The notes: generated from the letters alone by a model not told the origin. DNA of 64,000 nt from Adineta vaga (GCA_021613535.1 CP075494.1:14570001-14634000), one strand, 5' to 3'; counted from the stretch's first letter, positions 1 through 13,569 are shown. Translations and numbers: made by a program.

Positions 1-1122
1 TTTTTTTTTAGATTAGAATACATTATTATACTTAGATGTTGATTTTACTTTTTTACAATAATATTATTAATTATTTCTTTTTCCTCTAGTCTACCTTCAA
101 TTTATATAGATCAAAGAAAAGTAGAATAACCATCAAAATTTGTTATGCTCTCTCATATGTATATACGCATATGTCCACATTATGTGTATGTGTATACGTA
201 CGTATGTATTCCTCAATTGAGCCTTGACCGTATGCGTAGCGATATCTCTACTCATATGTTGACTAGTAATATTTCTCTCCTGACTAATTGTCAATTGCTT
301 GATGTTTATGGTCATACTTACCTATCGACACGAGCACACGTCATCAACTGATTTGAAGAAGAAGAAAAGTTAGGTAAGAAGACAAGTAAGACATTTGAAA
401 GATGAGGTGTGAAGGATGGTACAGAAACAGCACGTTATCATTGTATATATATATATGTATATATCAATACATATTGATAAGAAACAATAAATAGGTGTCT
501 CAATACTCACGTATTGCATCATTGTTATAACCATATTGATAAAGATCTCGTACTGATGAGAAGGAAAGAAAGAGTCAATGTTCGATTATTTTTATTTCAC
601 TTTCGGATGGTGATTTCAATGTGACAAATATTTCTTTTTTCTTTTCTTTATCGAATCTATCATCTTGTTATGGTCATTGTCGTTACGTTTCATTCTTTCT
701 CCCTCTCTCTCTCTCCCTCTTTTCTTCTTCTTCCGGTTGTCCATCGTTCGTTCACTTTGTTGATATGTTTGCATGTCAAAAAGGAAAGACAACTATAAGC
801 GGTTTTGTCATTCTGTCTTTTTTTGTCATAGGTACAAATTCTAATTGAGTTCGGAGTTTCTTTTACTTTTCTCTCATTTTAACTTCGGTACAAGTAGAAA
901 AATAAGAGAAAGAGAGCGATCAATAAAAAAGGCATTCTTTCTTTTTTGTCGCTAAGAACTTCCTCTTCCCTTTTTTCTCTCTTTCTCTCTCCCTTTCCTA
1001 CTTGATTTCTAATTATTTCTCCTTTCTAGATGATAAATCGAGATCGGTTTCAGTCAAATAATGATAGTATTCTTTTACTTACTAATTAATAATAAACAGT
1101 GGATATTAAATAGACAATTATA
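1..1122. other. Intergenic low-complexity DNA, no gene seen
   Basis: No convincing coding region is visible. The stretch holds homopolymer T tracts, a TA-rich microsatellite near 443-465 and CT-rich runs near 700-735 and 970-1000. Open frames here are short and of simple composition on both strands. It should include the promoter and 5' UTR of the integrin gene that follows, but no specific element can be named. Confidence 0.6.
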
Positions 1123-4100
1123 ATGTTATTCTTACTTCTGACATTTTTCTCATGTATATCTTCACTCTATTCATTCAATTATCAGACTGTTGAACATTGG
1201 AGATATTTGAGACAGGATAAACCAACACAAAAAGCAGCTTATTTTGGTTATTCATTAGCTGTTCATCGATCAAGGTAGATAAACCGAATTCAACTGTACA
1301 GAAGAAAGAGATAATGAATATATTCTTTTGTTTTTTTTAGTTTACTAGTCGGAGCTCCACGTGATCATTCACCCCATGATATTATAGCACGACGAGGTAC
1401 AGTATGGAAATGTGAATTTCATCCTGAAAGTTATTGTCAACGTTTACCATTTCGTCGTGATGGTAAGAAGAGAAAAGAAAAGCAAAGTTGTATTCCATTT
1501 GCAACATATATTCTTTCCGTTTTCAGGTGAAGCTAATGTACGTGTTGGTACTTCATTTGATAATAAAACTGATCAATGGTTAGGTGCTTCATTAGCTGCA
1601 AATGATGGCAATATAATCGTAAATATTCATTTGATTAAAATTAATGTAATTACTTTACATTTAGGCTGGTGCACCATTTCTTAAACATCGTATAAACGAT
1701 GGACACAGCCTCGAGTATGAAATACCAGGTGGTGCACTTATTGGAAAATATGGTACATCATTATCAATGAAAGAGAGTACACAAATATTCTCTCCATCAT
1801 TTCTTAATTGGCGTATGTCTTGTCTACTACTTTAGGTTTTTTCCTTGATCTATTAAATAAATAAATATATTTTTAAATAGATTCTCGAAATTATAATCAA
1901 GAAGGTTATGGTGAATTTGGTTTTCAAGTAGCATTGAGTAACAAACCCAAACGAATTATTGTTACTGCACCGGGTTCATTTTATTTTCGAGGTAAAACAA
2001 AAACGACTATGATCAAAGATAAAGTCATCTCGTTTTTCTAGGTGGAATTCATTCCATTCCAATCATGGAAAAGAATTGGATTGATACAAGACATCCATTT
2101 ACATCTCCACATTATAAATGGCGTGATGCTGGATGGCTTCGATATCCATCAAATTATTCATCGAATGAATATGATGATTGGTGTTATCGAGGTTATTCGT
2201 TTTCTAACTTGTTTTTTTTTATATAAAATCAATTTCATTTGAATCTTTCTAGGTTATGCATTAGCACTTGGAAATTTTAATAATGATGATAATCAAGGTA
2301 AGAAAAACAACATTTTTCTTCTTGTAAAAAGACAATCAGATGACTTGTTGTTTTGGAATAGAATTAGTGACGAGTGTACCAAAATTACATAATTATCGTG
2401 GAGCAGTGGAAATTATGAACAGTAATCTTGATGAACGTTCCATACGAACATTGAATGGTTCACAAATTGGAGAATATTTTGGTGCATCGTTATGTGTTGT
2501 TGATATCAATAATGATGGGTAATGATGAATGATAACTTGAACGATAGTTATGCTTTATTATTTAATCTAGATTGGATGATTTATTAGTTGGTGCGCCTTT
2601 ATATACGGTTAAAAAAGATGGTCGAATTATTCCGGATGCTGGTCGAATAATCATATACCATCAAACAGCAGAAGTTAGCTAGTTTTTTCTTTTGAAAAAA
2701 AAAAGAATTAGTGATTTGTGATTTAGCATAAACTTGTACGTAAACAAATTATCGAAGGAACACGTGAAGGTGGACGATTTGGACATGCTATAGCAAATTT
2801 AGGTGATATTGATAAAGATGGTTATAATGGTAGGAGAGAAATGAAAAATCTATTCATGATTAAATCGTACTGTTTTTGACTTGAATAGATGTAGCTGTTT
2901 CAATGCCATTTGGAGTTCATAATTCATCGAATGCTGTTCATATCTATCGTGGATCAAAAGATGGATTGATTTCTCCACCGACTCAGGTGAGTTTATGGTA
3001 TTTGTCAGAAAGAAATTTTAAATAAAAATTTCAGATTCTTCAAAAACCATCGTTGAAAGGTTTTGGATGGGCAATTCAAGGTCAATTTGATTATGATAAT
3101 AATGGCTATTTAGGTAAACTATTTCTATATAAAATAACCTTCGAACTTTTCCTTTTCTTTCTTTCTTTCTTTCTATTCTCAAATTATAGATGTAGCCGTA
3201 AGCAGTATTCATTCGGAAACAGTTGCCATCATTTTGTATGTTATTGAAACTAATTTACACTCGATAATTTTGTTCCTTTTTTAAAGGTCACGACCTGTTC
3301 TACGTTTACAAACAAGATTGAGTCATAGTGCACCGACAATTCCACTAAATTGCACATTACGTAGTGAAGATGCTTGGTAAGAGCAATAAAATAATAATTT
3401 CCGGTGATTTTTCTTTGTTAATAGTTTTGTTCTGAGTATATGTATTTATCTTGTGGACAATAATTATCAACCATCAAAACGTGATAGTAAGTTAATTCGT
3501 TCGACTATGAATATTTGAAATGAAAAGTGTTTTTTTTTCTTCTTCAGCCTTAACCTATGAAATACAATTGGATAAAGATAAAAATCAAGCAGATAAACGT
3601 TTATTATTTCGAGAATCGTATAAATCTTCGAAAAAACGACAACTAAGATTAGCTGATCGTGTTTGTCATGATTATTCATTATATATGAAAGTATGTGATA
3701 TTATTTCAACATATTTTCATAATCTTCATTTGAATATAGGATGATGTCAGCGATAAATTAAAACCAATTCGTATATATATGGAGTATAGTTTATCATCAA
3801 AATCAGATGCAAATATTGTTCCACCCATGCTCGATCCTGCAAATTCTTCATTTAGTTCTAACGTAAGAAAATTTCATTGTAGAAGAAAATAATTCATTGA
3901 TTCTTTGGAACTTTAGATTCCAATTCAAAAAGATTGTGGTCCAGATGATATGTGTGTATCCAATCTCGAAATGTCGACCGCAAAGTATATATTCATGAGT
4001 ATTTTTTTTGAGAGATGATCAAACTAATTGATTTATTCCTAGATCGCCAAGTATATATAAAGTTGGTTTAACAAAGAAAATCTTACTGAATATAAATGTA

Positions 4101-7100
4101 ACGAATACAGGAGAAAATGCTTATGATACGAAATGTTTTATACAATTACCAATTGGAGTAGAATATGTTAGTGCAAATTCAAGTTCAATTGTAAGAAGAA
4201 ATTTTTGAAAAATAAATCATCGATAGGTTTTTGTTTTGAATATTTTTTATAGAGAAATCTTTATTGTAATTTAATGAAACAATCAGATCGTATTGTCGTT
4301 TGTCAACTTGGTAATCCACTTTTAGCAAATACGAATGTAAGCTTAATGATTATTATTTGATAGATTTTTAGTGTTAATATGTATCATATTGTAGATTTCA
4401 TTACAAATTCATGCAGCTGTAAATAATTATTCAGCTATTCAAGTAGATCCATTGATATTTTATATCAATGTTACAAGGTTAGTTCATTAGAAATGATTTT
4501 AATTTTGATATAAAACTTTGATTTTTCAGTGATAATCCCGATTCGAAGAAATTATCTACTGAAATTCAAATACCAATATACAGTACACCAGAATTAATCT
4601 TAAGCGGGTAATCTATCCTATCGAATAAAATCTCATCATTTCAACATTCTTTATTTTGAAGTGTTGCTAAACCAGAACAAATTGCGACTGATACTTCCGA
4701 TAATGCTTTTGTCAGATATACGTCTAATCCAAAAACGAACGATCTCGAAATTTTGCACACATATACCTTACATAATCGAGGACCAAGCGATGCAAAACGT
4801 ACAGAAATTAAATTTATGTGGCCTATGTTACCATCAATCGGATTTAATCAACAAACATCTTTATTATATGGAATTGATCTACCTAATATCATTCGTGTAT
4901 CAGATCCAAAAGTCAATAAAGATCGATGTCATGTTTATCATTCCGTAAGTATAAAATATCTTGGAAAAAACTATAGAATAAAGCGTTCATTTATATTCAT
5001 TAGTCATCCTATCAAGCTCCTCCAGAAGAAAATCAAGTAAAAACTCAACAACAATCATTTCTTGAAAAATTTCGTCCACCAATTGCAAACAATCCTATTT
5101 TACAAGAACCATCTTCACTTGATCGACTTCCTGAACCTTCAATTCCAATATTTTGTCATGGACCATTATGTAAAACATTCATCTGTTATATTGATACATT
5201 ACCTATTGGTCATAGTGTTTTAATTCAATTAAAAGCAACATTACGTTATAATCAATTTCAATCGGTAAAATCAAAGAACGAAACAAAAAAATAGTAAATC
5301 TTTTCTTTTTTTTTCCTGCTGTTAGAAAGTTCAACGTTCAAAACCATTTGTTATTGTATCCAATGCAAGTGCTCAAGTTCGAGAACTTCCATTTAATTTC
5401 TCTCGAACGAAATTACAACAGCAACCCATCGTTTATTCTAAGGTCAGTTGTTTTCTTCATTCTTTAAATTTGTTCTGTGCGAAATCGATGACGATTTTTA
5501 TGTTTATAAAAACATAAAATACGATAAAATGCTTCGCGAAATTTCACATGTAAACATGAATATAGGAATGGATTAATTGTTGAATTGAACCATAATAACC
5601 AAAAAGTGATTTCATAGATTAATGACGGTACACATTTATCTGCTTGATTACATAATGCACGAATTAATGTTGATAATGTATATGGACACCAACAGATAAC
5701 AAAAGCAAAAACGAGAATAAATAGATTTTTTGCTGCACGACGATCTCGAAGTAATACAATGGATTTCGATTGTTTTCTTGATGATCTAATATTAGGTTCA
5801 CTTGATATTTGAGCTGAGAGTAAGGTTTTAACGTGTCCATTTTGACGTAATTGTAAAGTATTAGTTCGTATAAGTCCGCGTGAACGTTGTCGAATATTAC
5901 TATACACGAGAAGATTAAGAATGATTAAACTAAAAAATGGAACGAAAAATTCCACACACGCCGTTGTAACAAGATAAGGAAAATGTTTAGCAAATGGTGG
6001 ATCACATGTTTGATATTGATATGGTTCATTACCAGGTAACCAATCCCAGAGGATTATAGCAGGACCTATTTATAGAATAGAAAGTAAATATTGTATTGCA
6101 GAAAACATTATGGATGAACAAGTTTTTTCCGTGAGAAAATGTATTTTTTTATAAACCGGATTAGTTTAAATCCTCTCTCAATCTTCCTCTCTAAACAGAT
6201 GACATGTTTTTGAGTTCGTCTATTTTAAGTTATACCATAGTTAAGTATTGCTATAATCCATGTTCCAAAAACGAATTTTAATGCACGTTGAATCGATATA
6301 TTTGATAGATAATCCAAACCTTTGGAAACCATTTGATATCGATCGTAAGAAATAACCACGATACATAATGTTGATGCTGAACCAACTACATAATCAAAAA
6401 CTAACCATAATTTACATAGATGATAACCCAAATACCATTCATCAAAGATAAATTTATGAGCATAGAGTGGAATACTAGAAAGCAATGCATTTCAATAGTA
6501 AAGTAGATTTTTAATGATGGAAAATGAATCTTTTCCGGAGATAATTTTCTTATCGAATCGGATATCCCGATATGTCTAGAAGTCATACATTCTCTTTAGT
6601 TTTCATTAGACACGAATCGACAATTTTGTCATTTCCTAATGAATCTTCGCAGATGACTCGAATGTAGACGAAAGTTAAATTTTGAATATAACTTACCAAA
6701 TAAGTCCAACAAGTAAATCAGCGATAGATAAATTCAGAATAAAACAATTGGAATATGTCCGTATTCTTGAATCACATATAAATGCAATAATAACTAATAG
6801 ATTACCAAAAACAGTAATCAATGTCATAAATGAGACTAAGAAAATAAGAGTAATGAATGTTGTTTTTGATGAAAGAATTGCATTTAAATGTGTTTGATTT
6901 GAAATTGTATATGATAAAATAGTTGATGAAGTTGAATTGATTTCATGAAGATTAACATCAACATCATCGATCGGAATAATCCATGTTGAATTCATTGTAA
7001 GATATTATTCTAATAAAGTCATCTAGAATATATATTTTTGTTTCGAATGAATACAAAAAATTACATTTGTTGATTAAGAATCATATTCAAAAAATGAGGA

Positions 7101-9352
7101 AAAGATTCTAATGTTCCTGGCTTACTCTCTCTCTCTCTTTCTCTCTTTGGCGTTCTTGTTGAATGTATTTCCTTAAATTTCCTCATTTAATCACAAAGAT
7201 AACTAGTAAACGGAACTTATAAAAAATGGAATATTAATAAAACACGAGAAATTCGATTATAAAAGGAAATCTATTTGCTTTGCGTGAGTTAATATTCTTG
7301 ACTCCTATCGCAAAGAGGACACATATTACGTGTGTAAAATGTAATAGATAGGATACAGTCGACAAAATATTTTTTCTTTTAAAATACATCGGTCGTGTTA
7401 CGATGAAACCAAGCTGAAGAAGAGATTTGATTAAAAATCTCTTTATGCATATATGCTACTGAATAGCATATTTATCAAGCATACATTATCGAAAAGAAAA
7501 AATCCTGCCAAAGACGATTAGATAGAAGATCTAAATATTTCATGCTTCAATAGATTGCTGATTGCTTATTGTTTAGTAAAGAAGAGAAGAAAATCAGTAT
7601 ATATGTAGGTTTTTTCTTGATTATGAGAATGGAATAATGTATCGAACTAATTAATAGTGAGCAGTGTATAGAAGGAAATATTATTCGAGGAAAAGAAAAC
7701 AAAATAATTATCATACTTAGTTCAATAGCGACAGTAACACGCAAAAAGAAAATATTTGAATTTGTTTGCACTATTATGATTGCAATCATTTACTTTTATA
7801 TAACAGCTGCTTTTTCTCATATAACATCATTATTTCAATAAAACTGAGAAGAATGTTGATGAAATACTTCTTTTATCTTTTGAATAAATTGAAATAAAAC
7901 AATCAGTTTATTGAAACTTCTTCGATAAAAACAAGATGAAGTTTTTTTTTATAACGAATCACTGATCTGATTGATTGAAGAATGAATATCTAATTTACTT
8001 ATAATAGAATTTTCTTACCTGGTCGAATGAATACAATAAGACATATTATTGAGTTCTTCATTCTATGTAAGACAAAAATGAGATTCTCTAGAAAGTTAGG
8101 TTTTAGTGTCGTGTATATTGATCTGATAGAATCGTTTTGTTTATTATTATTATTAATAGTAGTAGAAGATAATACACAGAGTAGACTAAGGATATATGAA
8201 GGAAAACAAGAGATAGTTTTGAATGTCTCAAAGGAAACAAATCTAGTATGATTAGAATTCCGTGCGTATCAATTGGTTATCGAACATATACATAAAGGGA
8301 AGAATAGATCTGGTTTTTGTCAGATAAATATTTTCAAGTAAGCACATAATCTGTTTTTATAATAACAAACATCATAATAGAGATATACTTCTAGTTGATA
8401 AATAATCTCATGGGATTACTTGTATCGAGTAATTAATAGAAATAAGAAACTAAATGACCTTGTCTATATATCATCGAAGAAAGAAAGAAAGAAAGAAATC
8501 AAACAAGTTAACTCGACGGAGAATAAATACACATTTATCAACAACTTTTTAAACTTGATTACCTGTACTTTTTTTGTGCGATTTTCATCATTTTTCTTGC
8601 AAATGAAACTCCGACGCTTTCCTGTATACGATCAATACAGAATATTTTATAAGAACACTGTGACAAAATGTCAATCTACTTCCCGTCTACTAAATACCTT
8701 TTAAACTCTTACTTCAATTCCTTTCTATTATTAACTAGAAGTGCCACACTAAGGAACAATGAAGAAAACAAAAAAGCGGAAAATAAGAAATGATTTGACA
8801 TCAGATTTTGTACTCCTTCTTCTGAGTAGTACAAACAAGAAACACATTAATTTCATCTCACTAGTCTTGAATGAATTGTATGGAAATTGAAGATATATTT
8901 TTCTTTTAGCTTGAAACTCAAATTCCACCAGTTGTCGAACGATCATCTCAAAATTGGTTATGGCTTATCGGTCTAAGTATCACAGCTGGTGTTATACTTT
9001 TAATCATTCTTGTTGGCGTTCTCTGGTGTGTAAGTATCATTCCTTCTCATATCTAACAATCGAAGAAATCTTCAAATCTATTTGATTATTTCAGTGTGGT
9101 TTCTTCAAACGAAATCGTCCACAATATCCTATCGCTGCACGTGATGATTCACAATCGAATGAAGATCAATATCAACTATCTCCTTCATATCCATCCGGAA
9201 AGACTACATTTCAAACGGATAGCGAAGAAGTTTCAAGTGATGATAACGAAATGATGATTCAAAATTCTGGCGATAGTTTACCTATCGTTATCCCACAAAA
9301 TTCAGTACAATTCATTCAACAACAGCAACATAAAATTCCCTATCATTACTAA
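1123..9352 (+). CDS. Integrin alpha chain (no I domain)
   Basis: Alpha subunit of a heterodimeric cell-matrix adhesion receptor, single-pass in the plasma membrane. The start at 1123 opens a hydrophobic signal peptide (MLFLLLLTFFSCISSLYS). More than 20 short exons then encode a beta-propeller with FG-GAP repeats. Ca-binding loops DINNDGLDD (about 2505-2585), DIDKDGYND (about 2810-2890) and DYDNNGYLD (about 3090-3195) are intact. No inserted I domain is seen. The leg region is encoded up to 5442. After an intron of about 3.47 kb (5443-8909) the last exons (8910-9029, 9095-9352) give the transmembrane helix and the diagnostic juxtamembrane CGFFKR. The tail is longer than usual and rich in Ser, Asp and Gln. 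Early exons are 1123-1274, 1341-1462, 1527-1618 and 1665-1812. The propeller motifs resemble RGD/position-specific type alphas, but ligand class cannot be set from sequence alone. The long intron carries another gene on the opposite strand. Confidence 0.95.
5464..6995 (-). CDS. Histamine H3-like aminergic GPCR nested in integrin intron
   Basis: Rhodopsin-family receptor of 379 residues in three exons (6995-6697, 6474-6236, 6065-5464). The N-terminus has several NxS/T sites. TM1-7 are complete. Key residues are Asp127 in KLWLVFDYVV (3.32, amine counter-ion), DRY at 144-146, Cys120 and Cys200 for the extracellular disulfide, Glu218 in ACVEFFVPFF (matching the H3/H4 Glu 5.46), CWCPY in TM6 and NPFLY in TM7. 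The stretches GPAIILWDW and ITFWLLWFNSTINP closely follow vertebrate H3, with a basic third loop expected to couple to Gi. Muscarinic or other biogenic-amine receptors are alternatives, but Glu 5.46 plus the TM7 motif favour histamine. The gene lies wholly inside the last long integrin alpha intron, antisense to it, so both transcripts overlap. A possible 5' UTR splice donor on this strand sits near 8018-8023. Confidence 0.9.
6996..8909. other. Remainder of the long integrin intron, no further gene
   Basis: This is intronic for the integrin gene and upstream of the nested receptor. It contains a CT-rich run near 7127-7147, a GAAA-type repeat near 8480-8500 and AT-rich DNA. It presumably carries the receptor promoter. 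No open frame with recognisable protein features was found. Confidence 0.5.
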
Positions 9353-9926
9353 ACTTAACTCATTTTTTTTCTTCTTTTTTTTATTTAAATATTTCTATCT
9401 GTGTAAGTCATGGCTTTCTCTTTTGTTTTGTTTTTCTATCTATTTTTATTTGACGTGAGAATAACGACAATCGAAAAAAGAAAAGAAAAGAAACGAACAA
9501 ATGTTTTCTTTTCTTGTATCTTGATCGTATCAATGACGAGAAAAGTGAGAAGATGTGTGTCTATGATTGAAACAATAACAAAAAATATTTGAATTACTGC
9601 ACTTTTCAATAACAAATCAGCATGTATACATCAATATGTTTGGTTGTCACGGATTTCTTCAATGAAATGTTGCTAATGTTTGGTCTTCGAGCAATTCATC
9701 TCTTCGATCGATGAAAAATGTCTCAGATGAAGACGAAGAAAAGAAAATTGAAGTAAAATGAAATGAAAAAAAAGAAGGAATAGTAATCGATAAATGCTTA
9801 CTGAATTTTTAACTTTTAATTCTTTTTTTTTGTTACAGAACAAAACGTTTTCTTTGTTTAAACACTAGAGACATAAAACATTTTGAAAAAGAAACACTAT
9901 TTCATTGTTTCTATATGAGATATTGA
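9353..9926. other. Spacer between integrin and tektin-like genes
   Basis: This is the integrin 3' UTR followed by AT-rich spacer. Short open frames of Lys/Phe-rich simple composition are present, and nothing is recognisable. The spacer of about 570 bases should also contain the promoter of the next gene. Confidence 0.5.
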
Positions 9927-11796
9927 ATGTCGAATATAATCCGACCACGAACAACATGTCATACACAAAGACCATCATTGACTGATGATGATGATCGAAA
10001 TCGTACAAATCAAAAATATTATTTAACACGAAGTTATACATTTGATAATGGAGAACGACAACAGCAACAACAACAACAACAACAACAGGCGCCATCAGAG
10101 CACCAACCGCGCTTAGTGAAATCCAGTCTACCGTCACCGAATAATTTCCAACAAAAAGCACGTTTAAGTCGGAGTTTACTTAGTAATGACAATTGGCGAG
10201 AAGAAACTATGGCTGATGTTCGTGTTAATTCGAAAATAATTGAACAAAGTGATCGAAATATTCTCTTTGGCAAAGGTAAAAATCTAAATTCTTCAAAACA
10301 ATCAGTCTATTTTGATTCTATTCAGGTATTGATCCATTACCACACGTACGAGAAATACTCAATGAACTAAGTAATGCCGAAGCATTTCTTTATGCTCGAC
10401 AATGTCGTGTTGTTGTTGCTAAATTACGTTTATGTTGGATTGATGTTAATGAAGAAATCAAATCATTATTAAAACATAAAGAATATACCGAAGCAGCGAT
10501 TGAACATATTCGAAAAGATTTAATTATTAATAAAGAAAGTGCTAGTCTACGTAAAAAACCAAGACGAGAAGCGGTATTTGATTTTTTGTTTTGAGAAAAT
10601 AACAAGACTTGTTTTTTTTTCTTTCTTCTCTTCATTATATTAGGAATCCGATGGTGTTGATGATATATTTGCTGCTGAGAAATATCATTTATTACATTTA
10701 AAGAAAATTTTAGAATTAAATTGTAAAAATATCGTTGATCAAATGCAGGTAATTGAAAATATTGATGGATGATTTGTTTTTATGTCAATTGATTATAGAA
10801 ACTTGATGAAGTTCGCCTTCGTATAAGTCAAGTTGGTAAAGAACGTTCAGTTGTCACTGAACTTATATGTCAATGTTTAACTACTGCATCAAGAGCATTT
10901 GAAGTAGCTCGATATGAAAAGTAAAATGATTTGAAAGACGAAAACCAAAATCATCTTATTCATATTCATTTTTAGATTATATAATTCTCAACAAATTCGA
11001 CGATCAGTCTCAACATGTGGTTTACGTTCATCACAAACAAATTTAAATAATTCGAATATTTCACCAGAAGCGTCATTATTGGATGAAAACGGTTTTCCTA
11101 TTGTCGGTCATTTAAATGCATTTACACCTGATGTTATTCAAGTATTTCAAGAAGCAGCTAAATTAATCGATGAATCCAATGAAATCAAACAACAAGCAAT
11201 GAGCCAAATAAAACATGCATTTAATGATGCAAAAGCTTATTCTCTCACTGTTAATCAAAGTATTGCTCAAAAACTTGCGGATATTATTACATTAGCAGTA
11301 AGAATAATTGAGAATGAAAACATTCTACTTTGGTTTCTCTTATAGCAACATTTAACAGTTTCACTTGCAGAAAATGCTCTTGCTCAAAATCGTGCTCAAC
11401 GATGGTTAGATTTAACTATGAGTGCACAACGATCAAATGCAGGTCCAGTTAGTTCAGCTGATTATAAAATAGCGGAACGTCTTGATCGTCCAATCATGCG
11501 AACCTTTCAACGTCATCCAGGAAATCAAGTGCCAGAAGCACAAATCGTTACTAAAGTAAGTAACAATCACATGTGTTTTCAATCAATTGATTCGTGTGTT
11601 TCAGACGACTGCTGATCTTCAACGTGCAGCAGAAGAAACAAAACAACAATTGAAAACAGTGAAAATCGTTGGTAAACGATTACAAGCGAATTTAATCGAT
11701 AAGGAAAAGGCCTTAGGTGTTGATGCACATCTTCTTCGTCGACGACGAGAACAATCCGATCATAAATGGGGTGTTAACAAATATGTACACGTTTAA
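9927..11796 (+). CDS. TEKTL1: Tektin-like protein (CCDC105/TEKTL1 family)
   Basis: Predicted filament-forming coiled-coil protein of the tektin superfamily, expected on the inner wall of ciliary or sperm-tail doublet microtubules. Seven exons are inferred: 9927-10275, 10326-10573, 10644-10748, 10799-10920, 10976-11297, 11346-11555 and 11605-11796. The N-terminal part is basic and disordered with a run of about ten Gln (CAA/CAG repeat near 10060-10087). The rest is long alpha-helix. The strongest match to the CCDC105 family is in the sixth exon: AERLDRPIMRTFQRHPG followed by QVPEA, and the tail VDAHLLRRRRE matches the terminal tektin-type segment. Canonical tektins carry a related repeat, so a divergent tektin is the alternative. 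It is convergent with the deaminase gene downstream (180 bases between stops). Confidence 0.75.
10060..10087 (+). repeat. CAA/CAG microsatellite coding polyglutamine
   Basis: An uninterrupted run of CAA and CAG triplets codes about ten Gln within the disordered head of the tektin-like protein. The frame stays open on the reverse strand as a poly-Cys run, which is an artefact. Confidence 0.9.
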
Positions 11797-11976
11797 ATCT
11801 GAAGATACCTTTTCTTATCTTTTTTTTTTCTTTCTTCAATTATAACAAGTTTTTTTCTTCTTTTCTCCAGTACTTCAATTTATCTTTCAAAAGGACTATT
11901 CTAAAACTACTTAAAATACAAAGGAAAAAAAACGAGAATAATACTTCGGATAAAATAAACGTTCAGTTATTTTCAT

Positions 11977-13093
11977 TTAATTTTCCGTATGTACTAATAA
12001 TGGATTACCATTATCTTCAATCAATTGCGAATGTATAGACATTAAACCTTTAAAATATCGAACTGTTTTCACTTTTAATTCCATTGTTGCATCTTCATCA
12101 CAAACACATAGAAATCTTGGATGATTTTGAAATGCTGAAACGGTCCACATATGATTAACACCTTCTTCAATTGCCATATGAAGTGCATAAGCTTTCGATG
12201 TACCTGATATTAATATTAATACCTATTCCAAAGGAAAAAGAACGTCAAGGTTGTCATAGAAGTCTATAAAAACAACTTCAATCCATTACTAAGATTTGAA
12301 TCGAGCAAATAAAAACAACATTCTCTAACTTACTTCACGTGCATCCATTACTGTTCCAACACCAACAGTCAATGCAGATTTCGGTACTTTTGTTATATCA
12401 TTATCAAAAAATCGAGCATTAGCAATAATTGTATCTTGAGCGAGAGTTTTCACACGAGTTCGAGATACTAAACTTGATCCTAAACAAAACAATCTTTTTC
12501 TTTCTAATAAATAAAGAATCATTTTGTTTCCAACCTGGTTCATTGAATGCAATATGTCCATCAGGTCCAATACCACCGACAAATAATTCAACTCCACCTA
12601 CGGCTTGAATAGCTTTTTCATATTCATTACATTCTTGAATAAGATCAGCCGCATTTCCATCGAGAATATGAACATTTTTTGGATCAATATCAATATGTTT
12701 AAAGAAATTATTCCACATAAATGAATGATAACTTTCCGGATGATCCTAAATATTCAACCAAATGAACCATTTCAATCAATTAATATTATTCTTCAATCTT
12801 ACGCGTGGTAATCCAACATATTCATCCATATTAAAAGTAACAACATATTTAAATGATAATTGCTTTGCTTTGACAAATTCAATTAGCTTTTTATATGTAC
12901 CCAATGGTGTACTGCCTAGAAATGTGTAAATAGTTTTGAATAAAGAATGTAAACAAAATGATAGCATACCAGTTGGTAAACCAAGTACAAAAAGACGATC
13001 AGAACTTGGCTTAAAATCATTAATTCGCTTTTTTATGTACCGAGCACCCCACTCGGCCATGGAACTATAATCATCAGTAATTACTAGACGCAT
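11977..13093 (-). CDS. GNPDA1: Glucosamine-6-phosphate deaminase/isomerase
   Basis: Converts D-glucosamine 6-phosphate to fructose 6-phosphate plus ammonia in the cytosol, the exit from hexosamine metabolism. It is 279 residues, close to animal GNPDA1/2 (about 276-289). Five exons: 13093-12970, 12915-12803, 12745-12535, 12479-12334 and 12222-11977. Motifs in order are the start MRLVI, the phosphate loop region [23 protein letters not shown] with [11 protein letters not shown], the active-site block [14 protein letters not shown] (catalytic Asp, His, Glu) and SRTRVKTLA. The near-invariant [11 protein letters not shown] and [14 protein letters not shown] follow. Splice phases join these motifs without loss. 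GNPDA1 and GNPDA2 cannot be told apart here and the invertebrate gene may predate their split. The gene is divergent from CPT2 (476 bases between start codons). Confidence 0.97.
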
Positions 13094-13569
13094 CTAAAAT
13101 AAACAAAATCTGAAATATCTATAAGCTTATTCATAAAAAAGACGAATATTTGTTATAAAATCGAAGCTTTCTTTTTTTCCTCCGATCTATCTCAGTCAGA
13201 TATGACCTTCAACTTCATAGGAGTAAAGAAAAACCTTCGTTCAGTAACACAATAGGAGAGTAAATATGTTAACCTTGAACAGAAGGTCATTAAAAAAGCA
13301 TGAATATGCAACTAGTTCTTATTCAAACCTATCAACCAGAGACAGTCTCTCAGCTGATGCTACATTATTTTGGAAAAAGTGAGCGATTCGAGCGACATCA
13401 TTCGATCAATAGAGCGCAAATCAGATCAAGTCAAATTGACGGCACGATTATTCAAGTAAAGTTCATTGCATACGTTCTATTTATTATTGAATAGATAGAT
13501 TATTTTCAAGTATCTTTATCTTCTAATGAACTTTGCCCTTTGATAAAAAACTTTTCTTCATCTTTTGAG
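13094..13569. promoter_or_regulatory. Shared upstream region of GNPDA and CPT2
   Basis: The two start codons face away from each other over 476 bases, so both promoters must lie here or overlap. The interval is AT-rich. A short plus-strand frame near 13300-13494 has no recognisable features and is probably chance. No individual transcription-factor site can be supported. Confidence 0.45.

Noticed and set aside
133-351. Overlapping short open frames on both strands
   Set aside because: Simple Tyr/His/Ile-rich composition, no domain, no splice context; chance frames in AT-rich DNA.
10034-10273. Minus-strand frame with a poly-Cys run
   Set aside because: Mirror of the CAA/CAG polyglutamine repeat inside the tektin-like gene.
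13300-13494. 64-codon plus-strand frame upstream of CPT2
   Set aside because: No recognisable motif. It lies in the shared promoter interval and is not joined in phase to CPT2.
13540-13569. TTG at 13540 as the CPT2 start
   Set aside because: The ATG at 13570 gives a good mitochondrial leader, and a non-ATG start is unnecessary.
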